DNA from: Trichobilharzia regenti
Lineage: Eukaryota; Platyhelminthes; Trematoda; Strigeidida; Schistosomatidae
Reading direction: 5' to 3'
DNA: 64,000 nucleotides
NCBI GenBank assembly: GCA_944472135.2
Contig: OX235262.1
Span: forward strand, 82,682,903 to 82,746,902
Part shown: one piece after another, positions 10,851 to 22,534 of the stretch
Layout: every line of letters starts with the position of its first letter
Numbering within the stretch: position 1 is the stretch's first letter
The notes under the pieces: model-generated
The model's database searches: none
The model's input: the letters and a program-made list of their open reading frames with translations, nothing else
What the model was told of the DNA's origin: nothing
Program-made: the position numbers and the translations under genes

Positions 10851-10974
10851 ACGTCAGTGTTAACATCTCGAATGAGGAAGATGAGCGAAAACAATTACAA
10901 AGCCTAAACTTGAGAAAATCATTAGCCAACCACAGTAGACTTAACGTGTGGAAAAATGATTCTCAGATATATGG

Positions 10975-11140
10975 CTTAACTTTCTGAGAAACGGTCACAA
11001 AGAGACAACAGGATAACCTTCAGAAAGAAAGCAACCAGTCAGAAGGGACTGCTTCTCTGCTAACAATAATGTACATAAAAATCTATAAGTAACTCTTGAT
11101 TTCCTAAATAAACGATCTGTTGCCTGGCCCTTGTCTTCTG
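10975..11140 (+). repeat. Unclassified interspersed repeat, copy 1
   Basis: Shares a stretch with 59600-59765: GAAACGGTCACAAAGAGA, AACCAGTCAGAA, AATAATGTACAT, and CGATCTGTTGCCTGGCCC, in the same order. No coding potential or tRNA promoter is seen, so its class is unknown. Confidence 0.7.
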
Positions 11141-11479
11141 TCGTTACAACCTTATTAACACTGGTCAATCTATCTCAACAAACACCTTCAAGAAGAAATT
11201 GTCAAAAACAATATGCTTTCAACTCCTGTGTATTGCTGAAGCTCTATTCGTTTGCATAAAGAAACCAAAACTTTGTAAAAAATAAAAATTGATTCAAACA
11301 GTCTTACTACCATGGAAAGAAACTTCTTGTTTTCAACCACTTTTACTTGTTTTTTTCTAACTCTTTATAACTCTTGTATTTATTACGGACTCTGACTTTA
11401 TATGACATTTTCCTTCGTTCCTGTCTGCATCTTGATTACACCTCATTCATCAAATTATTTACCTTACTATACAACTCTA

Positions 11480-11800
11480 GCATACTTATTCAACTCCGCA
11501 ACGATTAAAAAACACTACATTTGCCAAAGTGGACGTCTCCTACATCTTCGTATCCATGAACATAAACTAACCGTCAAAAGATATGACGTCCACTCCTTCA
11601 TATTGCTGCATGCAGACAACTACGGACATCAGTTTGACTGGAACAACGTTCAAAAATTAGACTGAGGAAACACCAAGAATGCTGGAGGACTTTTAGAAGC
11701 CTGGTATTCCAGTGGATCGATTAACTGACATAGACAAAAATTTGCCAATCGATAAGAATAAAATCTCATACACAAAGGGTCAAACTTCAGCTTAAGGAAA
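11480..11800 (+). mobile_element. PLE relic, GIY-YIG C-terminal segment
   Basis: The plus-strand peptide IKKHYICQSGRLLHLRIHEH followed by SFILLHADNYGHQFDW parallels SSYIGRTIRQVRLRVREHL and SILSHLVDTGHRIDV of the intact PLE. GIY-YIG key residues are mostly lost and stops follow at once, so this is an ancient fragment. Confidence 0.55.
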
Positions 11801-12779
11801 CAATCAACACCAACACAAATACAAGTGGCCTAGAGGATGTGAAGGCACATAAAAACAACCAATCACGTTCAACGCCACCAGAAGAGATGACTAATAAACT
11901 CATGGGGAAATCAATAAGCTCACTTCAAAATAGAAGTATGCTCTGAAGATGTTGCCTAGTAGGACAATGAAAGATTCGCAAGTAAACTATCCAGCTCAGA
12001 GAACATAACTACATCGAAATCACCACCACCTGGGCTACTAATCTTCTCCATTACCTATTCCCTGGACGATATGTTTTGTTCTTTTCACTAGTGCCTCGAA
12101 GATGATTATGAAACCTAAACTTACGTATTTATTACAAGATTTTTATATTCCACCAACAGAAGTTTAAGCAAAGATAATTCACTTAACTTTTCGTAATGAC
12201 AAGTCGGCATTTGACGATATCAAGATTTGCTTATGATAATAAGAACGAAGCTCACCTTGAAGGACCATCTTGCCTTGTCAAGTGTTTGAGAAGAGGCAGA
12301 GTAAGCACAAGTTTATTTGTGCTGTTGATTCTAAAATAAGTCTTTATGCGATTATGTGTGAAATCAAACCTCTAATAACCAGGTTACGCTTCAGCTATAA
12401 CTGCGCATGAGACTTTAACACAAGATTTGGTTTTACTGAAATTCATAATAACCCTTTGCTTTAAAAAAAATCACTTCATATTAAATCGAGTTAATGTTGC
12501 CTGTATAAGACTGGTGATAGAAAACACATTTTGATCTGGTTTTTTAACAACCCATACAAATCAATCTTTATCAACACACATATGGAGTAAAATCCATGCA
12601 CAAGTACAAAGGAGTAATTAAAACTACACTAATTTAAATGTAGCTATACGCACATGTTTCCTATGTCTTCAGTTATGTAGCAATGCAACAACACTTTGCT
12701 TTACTTAATAAAAATCAAGTTTGATATTGAAGACTTCCAATTCATCAGAAATTTGATGAATCTATTAATGCTGAATTCA
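11801..12779. other. Spacer without recognised features
   Basis: AT-rich DNA with frequent stops in all frames; no repeat family recognised. Confidence 0.35.
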
Positions 12780-12880
12780 GTAGGATGCAAATACTCCCAG
12801 CTGATGAGTCTCCAATAGGGTGAGACGCGAGTTATGGCCTCCATCATTAGCCACCAACAAATAGGAAACTACCAGCTGGA
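12780..12880 (+). mobile_element. Decayed Smalpha-type ribozyme SINE fragment
   Basis: CTGATGA at 12801-12807 follows CTCCCAG and precedes GTCTCCAATAGGGTGAGAC, a workable stem II, but GAAA is replaced by GCGA. The downstream CCTCCATCATTAGCCACC resembles the tail of the Smalpha composite at 57.5-58.0 kb. The substitution in the GAAA core predicts no cleavage. Confidence 0.5.
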
Positions 12881-13432
12881 AAGCATGGATGGATATCAAG
12901 ACACACATTCAAGAAACCTGCATACTAAAATAAGGTTGATCAATTAAGGCCACTTATATTTTCTGGAAATCACAAGTATAAAAGAGTTATATTCAAAAAA
13001 TCTATCTGTATTTGCAATTTACTGGGAAATGAAACTTCTAAGTCGAAAAATGTCATTTGTAGTTTGTTTTACTGCTCTAGGTATCAGATCTAGCCAATTT
13101 TAAAAACATTTACAGGTTCAGTGGAAATGTTCATGATTAAATTAATCGAACAGTAATGAATATATTAAAACGTTGCAACGGTTACGTTAATGCCTGTTAC
13201 TAAGTCTCATCTTGTCTTCTGAATACAGTCCGGTGGCTAAACTTGCCACTTCACTTTTGTACTGTTAAATCTTTTTTAACATGTAGTGTCTTAGTCATTT
13301 AGTAGGCTTTAGACTACTACTAAATTATTTTAACAAAGGCTACGCAGTACTTTTCAGTCGACACGTTTGCTACGTAGCATATAACCTGACTAATAGATGA
13401 ATCAATGTAGAACCAATTCCAAGTCTGATCGA

Positions 13433-13525
13433 GAATTGGTGTTAATCAGAGGATCATCGAAAACCTAACAGCATTGGACAGTTGCTTTGTTCTAGTTTGA
13501 GACTCTTTAGTAATACACATCCAAA
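13433..13525 (-). mobile_element. SINE family A fragment
   Basis: AGAGGATCATCGAAAACC, GGACAGTTGCTTTGTTCTAG and GAGACTCTTTAGTAATACAC match the antisense hammerhead half of family A. It is truncated before the tRNA-like part. Confidence 0.6.
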
Positions 13526-13566
13526 AAACCCACATAGAGTCTAACCTTCGTTTTACGTTGTATTTT

Positions 13567-14225
13567 CAGCAAGGCCTCCAGAGGAGAGGGCGGTGCTATA
13601 ATTCTTAGTTATCCCATTGTTCCCCCCCGCAGAGTTAGTACGCCTGCTGAGTAGACAACATCTCAGCGACGTTGCAGCATGAAAATGAGCACCCCATTAA
13701 TGCTCCCGCAGCGGTAGGTGTTTTTCCACCCCTCACTGTCCGGTCTCAAACAAACCATGGCTGCTTCTCAGATGGTACATACTAACCCACTGGGTCCCCG
13801 GACCGCGGGCGGTTACTCTCACGGTTGCCCTTCCCTCACTAAATCATAGGAGGAACCCTGGCGCTTGCGCACCTGAGCAACTGGAGGTCGCGCCACCTAC
13901 CTGAGCTGTATGACCTCACTGGACGGTTTCAAAGACCTACAACCACCCGGGGAGACCCACGACCAATCGCAGTCCAACGAATCCTTAAAGGCTAAAATCC
14001 ACAAGCAAATTAGTCTAGGACATAATCCCCTTGCAGGTCGCCCAAAGGTTCCAGTCAAGCTGCCCCTTTATTATAGGGATACGAGACTCTCCTACACATC
14101 CTTCCCGCTCGGTTTTCATGACCAGGCTACCATTCGCGGTCAATGACCCAGTGCCTCTAATACGCCTTAGCACCAAAGAGGATTACAACCTGAACCAACT
14201 GCGTTCGGCAATCTCAAGGACATAG
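13567..14225. other. GC-rich block of unknown origin
   Basis: A sharply bounded, GC-rich 650-base segment inside AT-rich DNA, with C8 at 13622-13629 and GTCCCCGGACCGCGGGCGG near 13795. Two overlapping plus-strand frames of 78 and 64 codons (13910-14146, 14031-14225) begin MTSLDGFKDLQPPGETHD and MQVAQRFQSSCPFIIG; neither resembles a protein I know, and the switch between frames could mark a frameshifted longer frame. It may be the 5' region of another retrotransposon; this is a guess. Confidence 0.5.
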
Positions 14226-15275
14226 AAATAGTTCGCTCTCGTCCTTCAGAAAGTCATAGTTACTCCTCCAACCTTCAGGTTGACCTTATAATACAATATA
14301 CCAGTAATCCTGTTTAATACCTACAATATGAACACTTCGCAAAATGATCTTTGATTAGTAATAATAGTTCTGTTACAATAACTTGCTAAGAAATATCGGG
14401 TTAAGTGCTTAGTAAGCAGAACAGGAAACAAATAAGGAAACTTAATTCACGGGTATATGGCACTGATTTTCATGAACTAGTCAATGCCAACTAAGATTGA
14501 AATAATAGCCATGGTGAACAATCCGGAGAGAGAGAGTCTGCACTTTTAAAATGCATCTTTAAGCGAATATTTTCCCACAACATTTAGCATTATTTTGTGG
14601 TTTTCGAAATAATATAAACAATTTTTTCCCATTATAAAATTAACTTAACGAAAATGTTTATTTCCTTGTTTATTGCAGACTTAATTAATATGCTTCGATG
14701 GTATTAGATAACAGACTGAAATGTTAGTTTGTCTTAAAACGCTACAAATCCCATTGCAAAGTGAATTGCACATTGAAAAAAGTAAAGTAGAAAACCAAAA
14801 ATAACTTGTAGTGCACTGAATTCTAGTGACGTGAAATACTTATATATATATGTCAAGTCAAATACACTCAAGCAAATAAAGAAAGACGTTCATCATTTTC
14901 TACAAAATTACTTTTTGTAATATAATTGTCATTCATTTTTGCGAAAATGTCTGTAATAATAAAAACAGACATAAACTATCTGTTGCATAATGTCTAGTTA
15001 TTCTTGAATGCAATTAAAGGAATTGACATTCTCTGGTGAAAATATCTAGGATAGACTTTGAGCGGTAGACTATTAATCATGTTATATGTAATAACAGTCT
15101 CAGCATCCATTGGCAGCCTTTTCCCCTTCTTCTAATTAAGTGCGGTTAAAAGTGTCAGGAGAAGATCGGCGTGAGCATGATAAAAGCGATAAAAGGACAG
15201 TTATGCGCTATAATCTTATGTGATAGCTATATCCAACCGTAACGGTTACAATGCAGTTATTAGCTGGCTAGCACT
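14226..15275. other. AT-rich spacer
   Basis: No gene or recognised repeat; a short TA run lies near 14842-14852. Confidence 0.35.
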
Positions 15276-15280
15276 TAAGT

Positions 15281-15352
15281 CGTATATCTCAGCTGGTAGA
15301 GCTTCTGGTTCAGTGATCTGTAATCTACTGGTGAGGAACCTAAATTGAACAC
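15281..15352 (+). repeat. tRNA-like promoter relic
   Basis: ATATCTCAGCTGGTAGAGCTTC closely resembles a tRNA D-arm/A box and is followed by an anticodon-arm-like stretch, but the B box is not convincing and no acceptor stem closes. Probably a SINE head rather than a tRNA gene. Confidence 0.3.
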
Positions 15353-15385
15353 GATTTCAAAATTGTTTTCAATTAATGCCAATTA

Positions 15386-15735
15386 AATTGATTGCATGGA
15401 GGATTTCATCATGAGCTGACATCATTTAGAGAACCATTGGGAAACCTGGGTGTACTGGACAGCTGTTTCTTCCTAGTTTGGGACTCTTCAGCAATACGCA
15501 CCCACCGCCACGTTTCGAACCCAGGACCTTCTGGTTACAAGGTGAGCTCGTATACCATTGAGTCACTGGGACCCGATCCAATGGTCCTTGAATTCTGACT
15601 TCTGCCAATCCATGACATAGCGCGATCATTCCGCATTGTCTTCTTCAATGAGTTACTGGCTCATCTTCAGTTCACGATGAAATCCTCCATGCAATCAAAA
15701 AAAATCCCTAAAAAACCAATACCTGAAAATTAAAT
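15386..15735 (-). mobile_element. SINE family A with terminal inverted repeat and well-preserved hammerhead
   Basis: Minus-strand unit with B box (GGGTTCGAAAC) near 15520, A box near 15565, and hammerhead at 15452-15497: GUAUUG-CUGAAGA-GUCC...GGAA-GAAA-CAGCUGUC-CAGUAC. All core residues are present; the only fault is a G-A pair at the base of stem II. The ends TTGATTGCATGGAGGATTTC (15387 on) and GAAATCCTCCATGCAATCAA (about 15677-15696) are perfect inverted repeats, so the copy is partly palindromic. Confidence 0.85.
15452..15497 (-). ncRNA. Hammerhead ribozyme, SINE family A
   Basis: CUGAAGA at 15491-15485, GAAA, stem III ACAGCUGU, stem I GUAUUG/CAGUAC fully paired with one G-U. The basal pair of stem II is G-A, which may weaken it. 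Confidence 0.78.
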
Positions 15736-16335
15736 TCATATTTACATATTTTCTTGTTGGGATTGGTTAAGAATACTTGTTATCCAAAACGATTTTGAAA
15801 TGTCTTTACGATTTTCAATCAGTGCACATTTCTTTGCTCCTGTTGGAATAATGATAATAATATTAAAGCTTTATTTTAGATAATATATGAACACATAGTA
15901 CATAAATTTTCAGCGTATTTGGTTACAAGATACTTCCTCTTCGTATAGGATTTACCTGCAAAGTAGTAAACTAAAGTACATCCTGTGAGTTAGTGTCGTC
16001 ACATATGAACAGAGAACCAATTTTGTAAGTTTATTCTTCATTTCCTTCGAGAATTGCACAGTATTCACTTGGTAGCCAATTAAATATCAGCACGAGAAAA
16101 TGTAGTAATAATTCAACATAATTAAATGATTTAAACAATAAGAAATACAGAAGAGTTTAGGCATTTTGATGAATTTCAGCAGGTAGCCATCTTGAATCAA
16201 CCACTCCTGACAGTCACTGACGGACTTAAATTCCAACCCAAAGGATTGAAGGTGGTATACAACATTCATTTTTTGAGCTGCAAATATTCTGTCCCAGTCA
16301 ATAGGTTTTTAATCGACTATCATCGGTATTGTAGT
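15736..16335. other. AT-rich spacer
   Basis: Nothing recognised; the 60-codon minus ORF at 16087-16269 lacks any support. Confidence 0.35.
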
Positions 16336-16339
16336 GAAT

Positions 16340-16810
16340 AAAATCACTAACTGATGTCAGCTCCATGCAATCAAGCAAAATCCCTACAAAACCAATACTT
16401 GAAAATTAATCTCATGCTCACTAGCAACTGGCTCTATTCAGGCAGTTAACCTTGGATTCTCGTGGGAAGCCGTGACCATCAGGGTACAGCAGTCCGAAGA
16501 TTAGGCAGTAACTCATCGAAGAAAACATTGCGAAATGGTCGCGCTATGTTGTGAATTGGCAGAAGTTAGAATTCAAGGTCAATTGGATCGGGTCCCAGCG
16601 GCTGAATGGTCTACGAGCTCGCGTTGTGACCAGAAGGTCCTGGGTTCGAACCCGGAGGGTACGTACTGATAAGGACTCATAAACCAGGACGATAGAAACA
16701 GCTGTCCAGTACTCCTAGGTTTTCCAGGGTTCTCAAACTGATGTCAGTTCATGATGAAATCCTCCATGCAATCAAACAAAATCCCTACAAAACCAATACT
16801 TGAAAATAAA
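16340..16810 (+). mobile_element. SINE family A, full-length plus-strand copy
   Basis: tRNA-like AGCGGCTGAATGGTCTACGA (A box) and GGGTTCGAACCC (B box) at about 16600-16652, then a degenerate hammerhead block (GUACUGAUAAGGACUC ... GACGAUAGAAACAGCUGUC) and the tail CAGTTCATGATGAAATCC. The core has insertions and substitutions and is not predicted to fold correctly. The tail segment ATCCCTACAAAACCAATACT occurs at both 16380 and 16780. Confidence 0.8.
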
Positions 16811-17111
16811 ATCACTCACAAAACTTCTCCTCTTTCTAATGAACTAGTTTGTGGTATCAAGGAGTCCTTTATTTTGCATCAGTCGTTTGAAATCACAGTG
16901 TTCTTTAACTGAAATCTGTCTAAAAAGAGATATAAGTCTCAAAGTGAAATACGTTGCAAAATCTCTTCAAAATTACGGAATAGGTAAATAACTTCAGGCT
17001 ATGAATATAATTCACACAGTACATTTTTTATAGATTTTATTAGGCAGTCAATTATACGTCAAGATATTTGCTGTTATTCTGATTACATTCCAATTAATTC
17101 TTTATGAACAG

Positions 17112-17305
17112 AATTACCAACAGCCAAATTATTCTGTACCAGCAAAGGTTGTCATTCATCCCAACATGGTCGCAAATGATTACCTAAATCAGCGAAACAA
17201 CGGTCAGCTAGATGGTTCACCACAGTTCAATCCACAGTATCAACAAATAAGGTTAAAAGCACCTATTCCGCATGTTTCAACAACAAGACAAAGAGTAAAT
17301 TCTGG
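17112..17305 (+). CDS. Host gene, exon A (first exon seen): unknown low-complexity protein
   Basis: Preceded by TTCTTTATGAACAG (acceptor) and followed by GTAAGT (donor). It reads without stop from NYQQPNYSVPAKVVIHP to TTRQRVNSG and is rich in Asn, Gln and Pro. The exon enters on a codon boundary and leaves two bases (GG) of a Gly codon, which exon 23149-23462 completes. The next upstream exon and the true start were not found; they may lie left of the window. The reading frame stays open upstream to about 17034, so the 5' edge rests on the splice consensus. No domain recognised. It has the same orientation and phase chain as five further exons, ending at 55740. Confidence 0.8.
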
Positions 17306-17839
17306 GTAAGTAAACGTACATTATTTATTATTTATGGTGTGATTTCACAAATCTAAATCTCAATATCTTATAGATGCACAAGTCATTTTAGCTGGATACA
17401 CGTATAACTGTACATTCATTTGAAAACAAAATTTTTAAGCGAGTAACCCCCGGATTATCTGCTTGGCCATATATTTACTGATATAAGAGATCATACTGAC
17501 AACTAGAACAAGCCGGGGCAGCCACTGTAAAAGTGTTAAGAGTTCAGCCACGCGAGACTTATTTAGATGTTAGTTCTGAATTGTCCTACGTGACTCCAAC
17601 GAAAGGATGACTAGGTTACGCCACCACGCTACAGAACTGTAGAATTGCAGATAATGTTCGTACTCCTTGCTGTTGTCATTTTTCTTCTATTGAACAAATA
17701 CAAACTTTGAAATGAGAGCCAATTTTTGAAAAATGACAAAGAGTAATGAAAGTAGCTGAAAGACATCCTGATTTGTAGACAAATGGATTTCGAATCACTT
17801 TCAGTTTCCGAAGATGAGGCATATTTTAAAAATGAAAAA

Positions 17840-18690
17840 TTTTCGCCTTCCAAACGTATCACCAAACACTTACCAACATGGTTTCACAAAGGAGAAAAAC
17901 GATGTCCCCACAGCTCCATCTTAGAACATATGATAGATTCCGGACACCAAGCTACACCCGAAACAAACTTCAAAGTCTTCTGAAGAGTAAGAAGTAGTCT
18001 TCCTAAAGATGTACGAATCAGACTTCTTCAAACTACAGAGGCAATGACAATCCACTTGCTAAGCCCTGAACTCTGCATACAGAAGAAGTTCGTTCAATCA
18101 CTACACTTGCAATGCACTTAATCTATCTTATTACCCGACAAGTAAATTCTAACTAATCTCTTTTTTTCTGTCTCTTCATTAGTATTATTTTGTCTTCTCA
18201 ATTGTAATATTTTGCATTTTCAACTTTCTTGTTCTCTACCGCCACCCGATTTAATTTCTACATCTCACTACCACTTTTACTGACTTGACCAACGCTCGAT
18301 TTCTAGTCATTTACGTTACGTCATCCAACTTATTTGCTCAGTTTCAGTTCTAATTTAAATTGCATTATTCTCTACCTCACTACTACTTAGTCTCTACCTG
18401 TAATTACCTCTGTTGCTACCCTGACCTAAGCTGAAACATTTTAGCCAACTATATTACGTCATCTAACTTACTAACTCAATCTTACTTTAGTTGCTGTGTG
18501 ATTAACCTTGTTTCTATATTAGATCATTCTTTTATTACCTGACCAATTATCTAAACTTAACAAACCTTATGTACACACACAAATAATTATATATAAATGC
18601 GATTGTATAGCTATGTGAATGAATTCGCCGAAAAGAGTCTCTTCGCTGAACGTCTTCTCTTTTTCATACAACGAAGTTTGTTGAATTTCA
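17840..18690 (+). mobile_element. PLE relic: GIY-YIG C-terminus plus terminal repeat
   Basis: The peptide KRITKHLPTWFHKGEKRC and SILEHMIDSGHQATPETNF (17840-17983) matches the GIY-YIG C-terminal region (REHLPAWFSRGEIKC, SILSHLVDTGH). A frameshifted continuation includes SPELCIQKKF near 18062-18092. After 450 bases the element's terminal block is seen at 18614-18660: GUGAAUGAAUUCGCC-GAAA-AGAGUCUCUU-C-GCUGAAC, a hammerhead-like end with palindromic stem III. It lies in intron 17306-23148. Confidence 0.75.
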
Positions 18691-19369
18691 AAAGAAACTA
18701 ACTGTAGCTCACTCAAAAATATAAGACTGAAATATGCCAGAAACACTAGGAACACCAGAATTCGACGGCTTTTAGTATCATATTTATCAAAAAATTAAAT
18801 TCTAATCTATTAAGGAAGGAACTTTTAAAAGTGTTTGCTCTTATACTATACATTTATGCACATTTATGTGCACTTTTGTAAAAAGGTAAACCTGATTAAG
18901 TCCCATTAATAGACAACGATAATGCAAAGGCAGAGAATTCACTGTAAAAAAGATACCTTCTTTAGCGTTACATCTGGCTCTACTTTAAAAAAAAAATACT
19001 TCACTTTTAATGCGCAGGCATATACTGAAAAGACAGATGAATTTTAAAAACTGAAAGATTTCTGTAACATTGAGCTAATTCTTACACAAAGTTTTGTAAA
19101 ATATCAGCAGAAAGACTGATTAGAGTTTATAATTCATGACAAAATGTCTTCATGAAGGAAATTTAATTTAAAATACTTCACAATAACTACAGGATGCTAA
19201 AAAAAAGAGAAAGAAAAAAGAAAAGACACAGTTTGAAATAGAAATCAAGCGGAAGTAAAAAGTAGGTGAGTTTATATAAGTAGAAAATCACAGTGAATCG
19301 ATAAAATGTGGACATGTGTTTCCCGCACAATTCATTTTGTAAGCCCGAATCCTCGCAGTTTCATCAATA
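18691..19369. other. AT-rich intron DNA
   Basis: Purine-rich run at 19198-19230; otherwise nothing recognised. Confidence 0.35.
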
Positions 19370-20400
19370 TCTACTTCAGGGAATCTCACTGACTTAGAAT
19401 ATGCGGTTGATATGATCCTCCCTTTTGAGTGGAGACGCTGACAAAATGCAGAGTCTTCTGAACTTCTTCAGCAGAAATCTCCGAATATTTGACATATGAT
19501 TCGCTCCTAGGAGGTGTTAGATGATGAGGCTACGAGACTGGACTAAATCGACTCATTCGCAGCTTAAAGATTGGGATTTTAGTGACAGAGCATGTTGACC
19601 ACTTCACTTATTTGAGAAATTGCATTAACAAACGGCAGCAGGTTGATTGCTGACGATATCTCAGTACGGATACAGAGGGCTAGTTTCGCATAGCCCAGTT
19701 TACGCCATCTCTATCGTAGACGTGATATCGAGATGGCTGTCAACCCAAAGGCGTATGCACTGCGCAACAGATCGCTTTGTCCTTCTTTATGACTGTGGGA
19801 CACGGTCTCTGAACGACATGAAAAGGCCACCTGTCTCTGATCATATGTGTCTGCGTTCTATTTTCCATGTTAGATGGTATATAAAGGTGAACAATATTGA
19901 GTTTAGGCATGGGTTGAGTGCTAGCTAAGGAGGGGAAATCAATGGGCAAGATTTTGAAGTTACACCGATTAAGATTATTAGGATATGTGTTAAATATGCG
20001 TCACCATCGCCTACCTCGACGGGCAATGTTATTTGGCATAGAGTCAGGCTGGAAAAAGCTACCGGTGGTCAAACTAAAACATGGCTTCATCAGTCAATGA
20101 AATCCAGATCAGTTAGTCGAAGCCATGTAGAGGGGTGTAAACTTCCAGACTGGTTGGGGTCCTCTGGATGGTAAAAACCGATGGCTGGAGACAACTGGTA
20201 ATATGGCTCAAAATCGTTATCAATGATGCAAATTCATCCACTACTTGTGACTTACAATATCCAATAAAACTACATTGTTCTTGCATATTCCTATTCTTTT
20301 TGCCTCATATCTCTGGTTATTATTTCTCTTTCGAATCTTTCCTTATTCTCTTCTCAACCAACTGCATATCTTTGCAACGTTCTACATTGAAACCAGTCAA
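19370..20400 (+). mobile_element. Degraded second non-LTR retrotransposon (RT palm to C-terminus)
   Basis: Plus-strand fragments in order: LTDLEYADDMILPF near 19390 (catalytic Asp pair of RT), LLYDCGTRSLNDMKRPPVSDH at about 19786 and VRWYIKVNNIEFRHG at about 19872, then LAKEGKSMGKILKLHRLRLL and RHHRLPRRAMLFGIESGWKK (19920-20060). This is the typical tail of a LINE RT polyprotein, but a different family from the RTE element at 1162. Many stops and at least three frame changes are present. Its clade is not certain. Confidence 0.75.
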
Positions 20401-21190
20401 ATAATATCTACAACATAGCTGACACCTGTCTGAACAGACTGTATGATTTATAGTCTCCTTCTCTTATTGTAAAAAGCCGTTTCACCTTCTGTATTTATAT
20501 ACGTCTGTTGACCTGAATATGCTACATTTCAGTCACCACACTACATGCTATTGAAGGTACGTCTGGCTGAATCTACTAAAGTCTTTCTTCGACTAACTTT
20601 GAAATATGCTCTATAATCCCAAATAAATTTTTCGTTGTTTTCCAGTGTGTCCTTTTGGATACACTCGTACATTCTATCTGAACATATCTGCCAAACACTT
20701 TTGCTTATTTTGCCAAAGCTCATCTTTGGTTTTCCTTCAAACAAATTTCTCTTTTCGTCCGTTGCTTTACAAATCTAGTGTACGGTACCAAGACTGCAAG
20801 TTAGATTAGTGGTGTTGCTTCTTCGTGGTAGGCTCATGTCCAGCCTTCTGTGTTTTTCTCTGGGCCAACTACTGGCAAGTAAACTTGGGAAGGTTTATAA
20901 AAAGAGATCAGTCGGTAATCATGCATGGCTGGCGAGTGTTCTATCATTGAACTATTGACTTTTCTCGGCTTTCCTAGCTAATACCATGTGAAGTAAATCG
21001 ATAGCTACTCAAGATTATTGCCTGCCATAGCTAAATAAAACAAAGAAATCACCTCTTTCACCTATCTAAGCAGCACCGCTACGACAACTATAAACAACAT
21101 GGATGAGAATGTCAAAGCCAACAGGCATCGTAAAAGCATGATGGACCTTCATACTCCAAACAGTATGAAGATCTGCCGCGCTTTGCCTAC
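20401..21190. other. Intron spacer, one tRNA-like scrap
   Basis: Antisense TCTGGGCCAACTACTGGC ... ATGGCTGGCGAGTG at 20860-20960 resembles the SINE at 30240-30490. The 67-codon minus ORF at 20541-20744 has no recognisable relatives. Confidence 0.3.
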
Positions 21191-21194
21191 AAGA

Positions 21195-21580
21195 AGAGAT
21201 TTGAATTTTCAATAATAATGATTAAAAATTATTGCTTGTATATGGTTCAGAGACTTGGTGCGTCACAAAAAACAAACTTCCACCAACAGTCTCCTTTGCT
21301 TTAGGTAGGATAAGAAACAAGAAACTCTGAAAACGAACCAACCAAGAACCTAATGATCAACTAACATCCCGAAGAAAGCGGAGGAAGCCTCTGAGCAACA
21401 CGACGCACTAGACCCTATGGGGAATGACAAGATAGACGTTCAAAGATAACATAAAGGAGTTCGTGTGGAAAGGAGGCGACAACTTTTTAGCCATTTAAGG
21501 AGGACTGTAGAGAACAAGATGAAGTGTAGATTGGTTGAAGAAGCCCCATGTTCCATTCAGTACCTAAGAGAATAATAATT
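21195..21580 (+). mobile_element. Degraded RTE 3' fragment
   Basis: TTGTATATGGTTCAGAGACTTGG encodes the LLYGSETW motif seen in the full-length RTE, and the fragment ends with GAAGCCCCATGTTCCATTCAG ... AATAATAA, the RTE tail. Riddled with stops; more diverged than the other RTE pieces. Confidence 0.75.
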
Positions 21581-22530
21581 TCTTTCTAACGGTAATAAAC
21601 GTACTTCAGAATCTGTATAAGCCTATGCTACCAACGTCGAATTAACTGAGTTCATGCTGGACATTGACTGTTAGCATAAACCTTTCTAGTGCATATTCAA
21701 TTAATTTTTACACTAATAATTGACTGAACAAAAATGAATCAGATTCTCTCACACCTGGCTCCAAATCAGTGGCTTTTTGTAACACTATATCAGTAACCCC
21801 ATCTATACGTTGTTTTTATTTATTGTTATGTACTTCACTCTGTTATCAACACTGTTTATGAAACAGACTAATTTTTACACAGCTCTTTTACTTTACATCA
21901 ACAAATGTGTTTACAATAACAATAAAAATAATAATAACTTTATTCAAAAAAATATGTTACCATATAGTACAGGATTTTTATCGTATTTAGATTGCTAAGT
22001 ACTTACTGTATGTATAGCGTCTTCAAGTAAAATAGTATTGGGTTGTACACCATATGACCTTGTGTTGTTCTAACTTAAACAGTATTCACTCCTCTACTAT
22101 GTTTAACCCTCATTTCTATGAAGAAAGAAGGACTAAATTTTTGGTATAAAATAATATCATTCTATTTCACAGTACCTTCACTATAACGGCTTCTGTTCTA
22201 AATGCTATAAGCGAGGATTAGTGAGAACACTGTGCAACGTAACCAGAAAGCCATGTCAGCCTAACAAGATGGAGGAAGAATTATTCTTTGTTGACAAATG
22301 CTTAAGATAAAGTGAGTTACCGAAAAGATTTATTCAAGAGTATAGCAAAGAAAATGAAGCATCAACTGTCGAGGTGAGGAAAGTGTTCGTTTGTCCTTCA
22401 TTCAAAGAAGAAGCAGTATCACAACAGAGAGACAACAGAATGAAAGGAGGAAAAAATGATTCCTCCGTGAAGATAAGCTCGTAATACTTTACAACACTAC
22501 ATGCTGTATAAGTCAATCAAAACTGGATAA
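21581..22530. other. AT-rich intron DNA
   Basis: Nothing supportable; an AAT/AAC-rich stretch lies near 21910-21945. Confidence 0.35.
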
Positions 22531-22534
22531 ATAC

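Noticed and set aside
15281..15352. Functional tRNA gene
   Set aside because: Good A-box-like segment, but no acceptor stem and no convincing T-arm.
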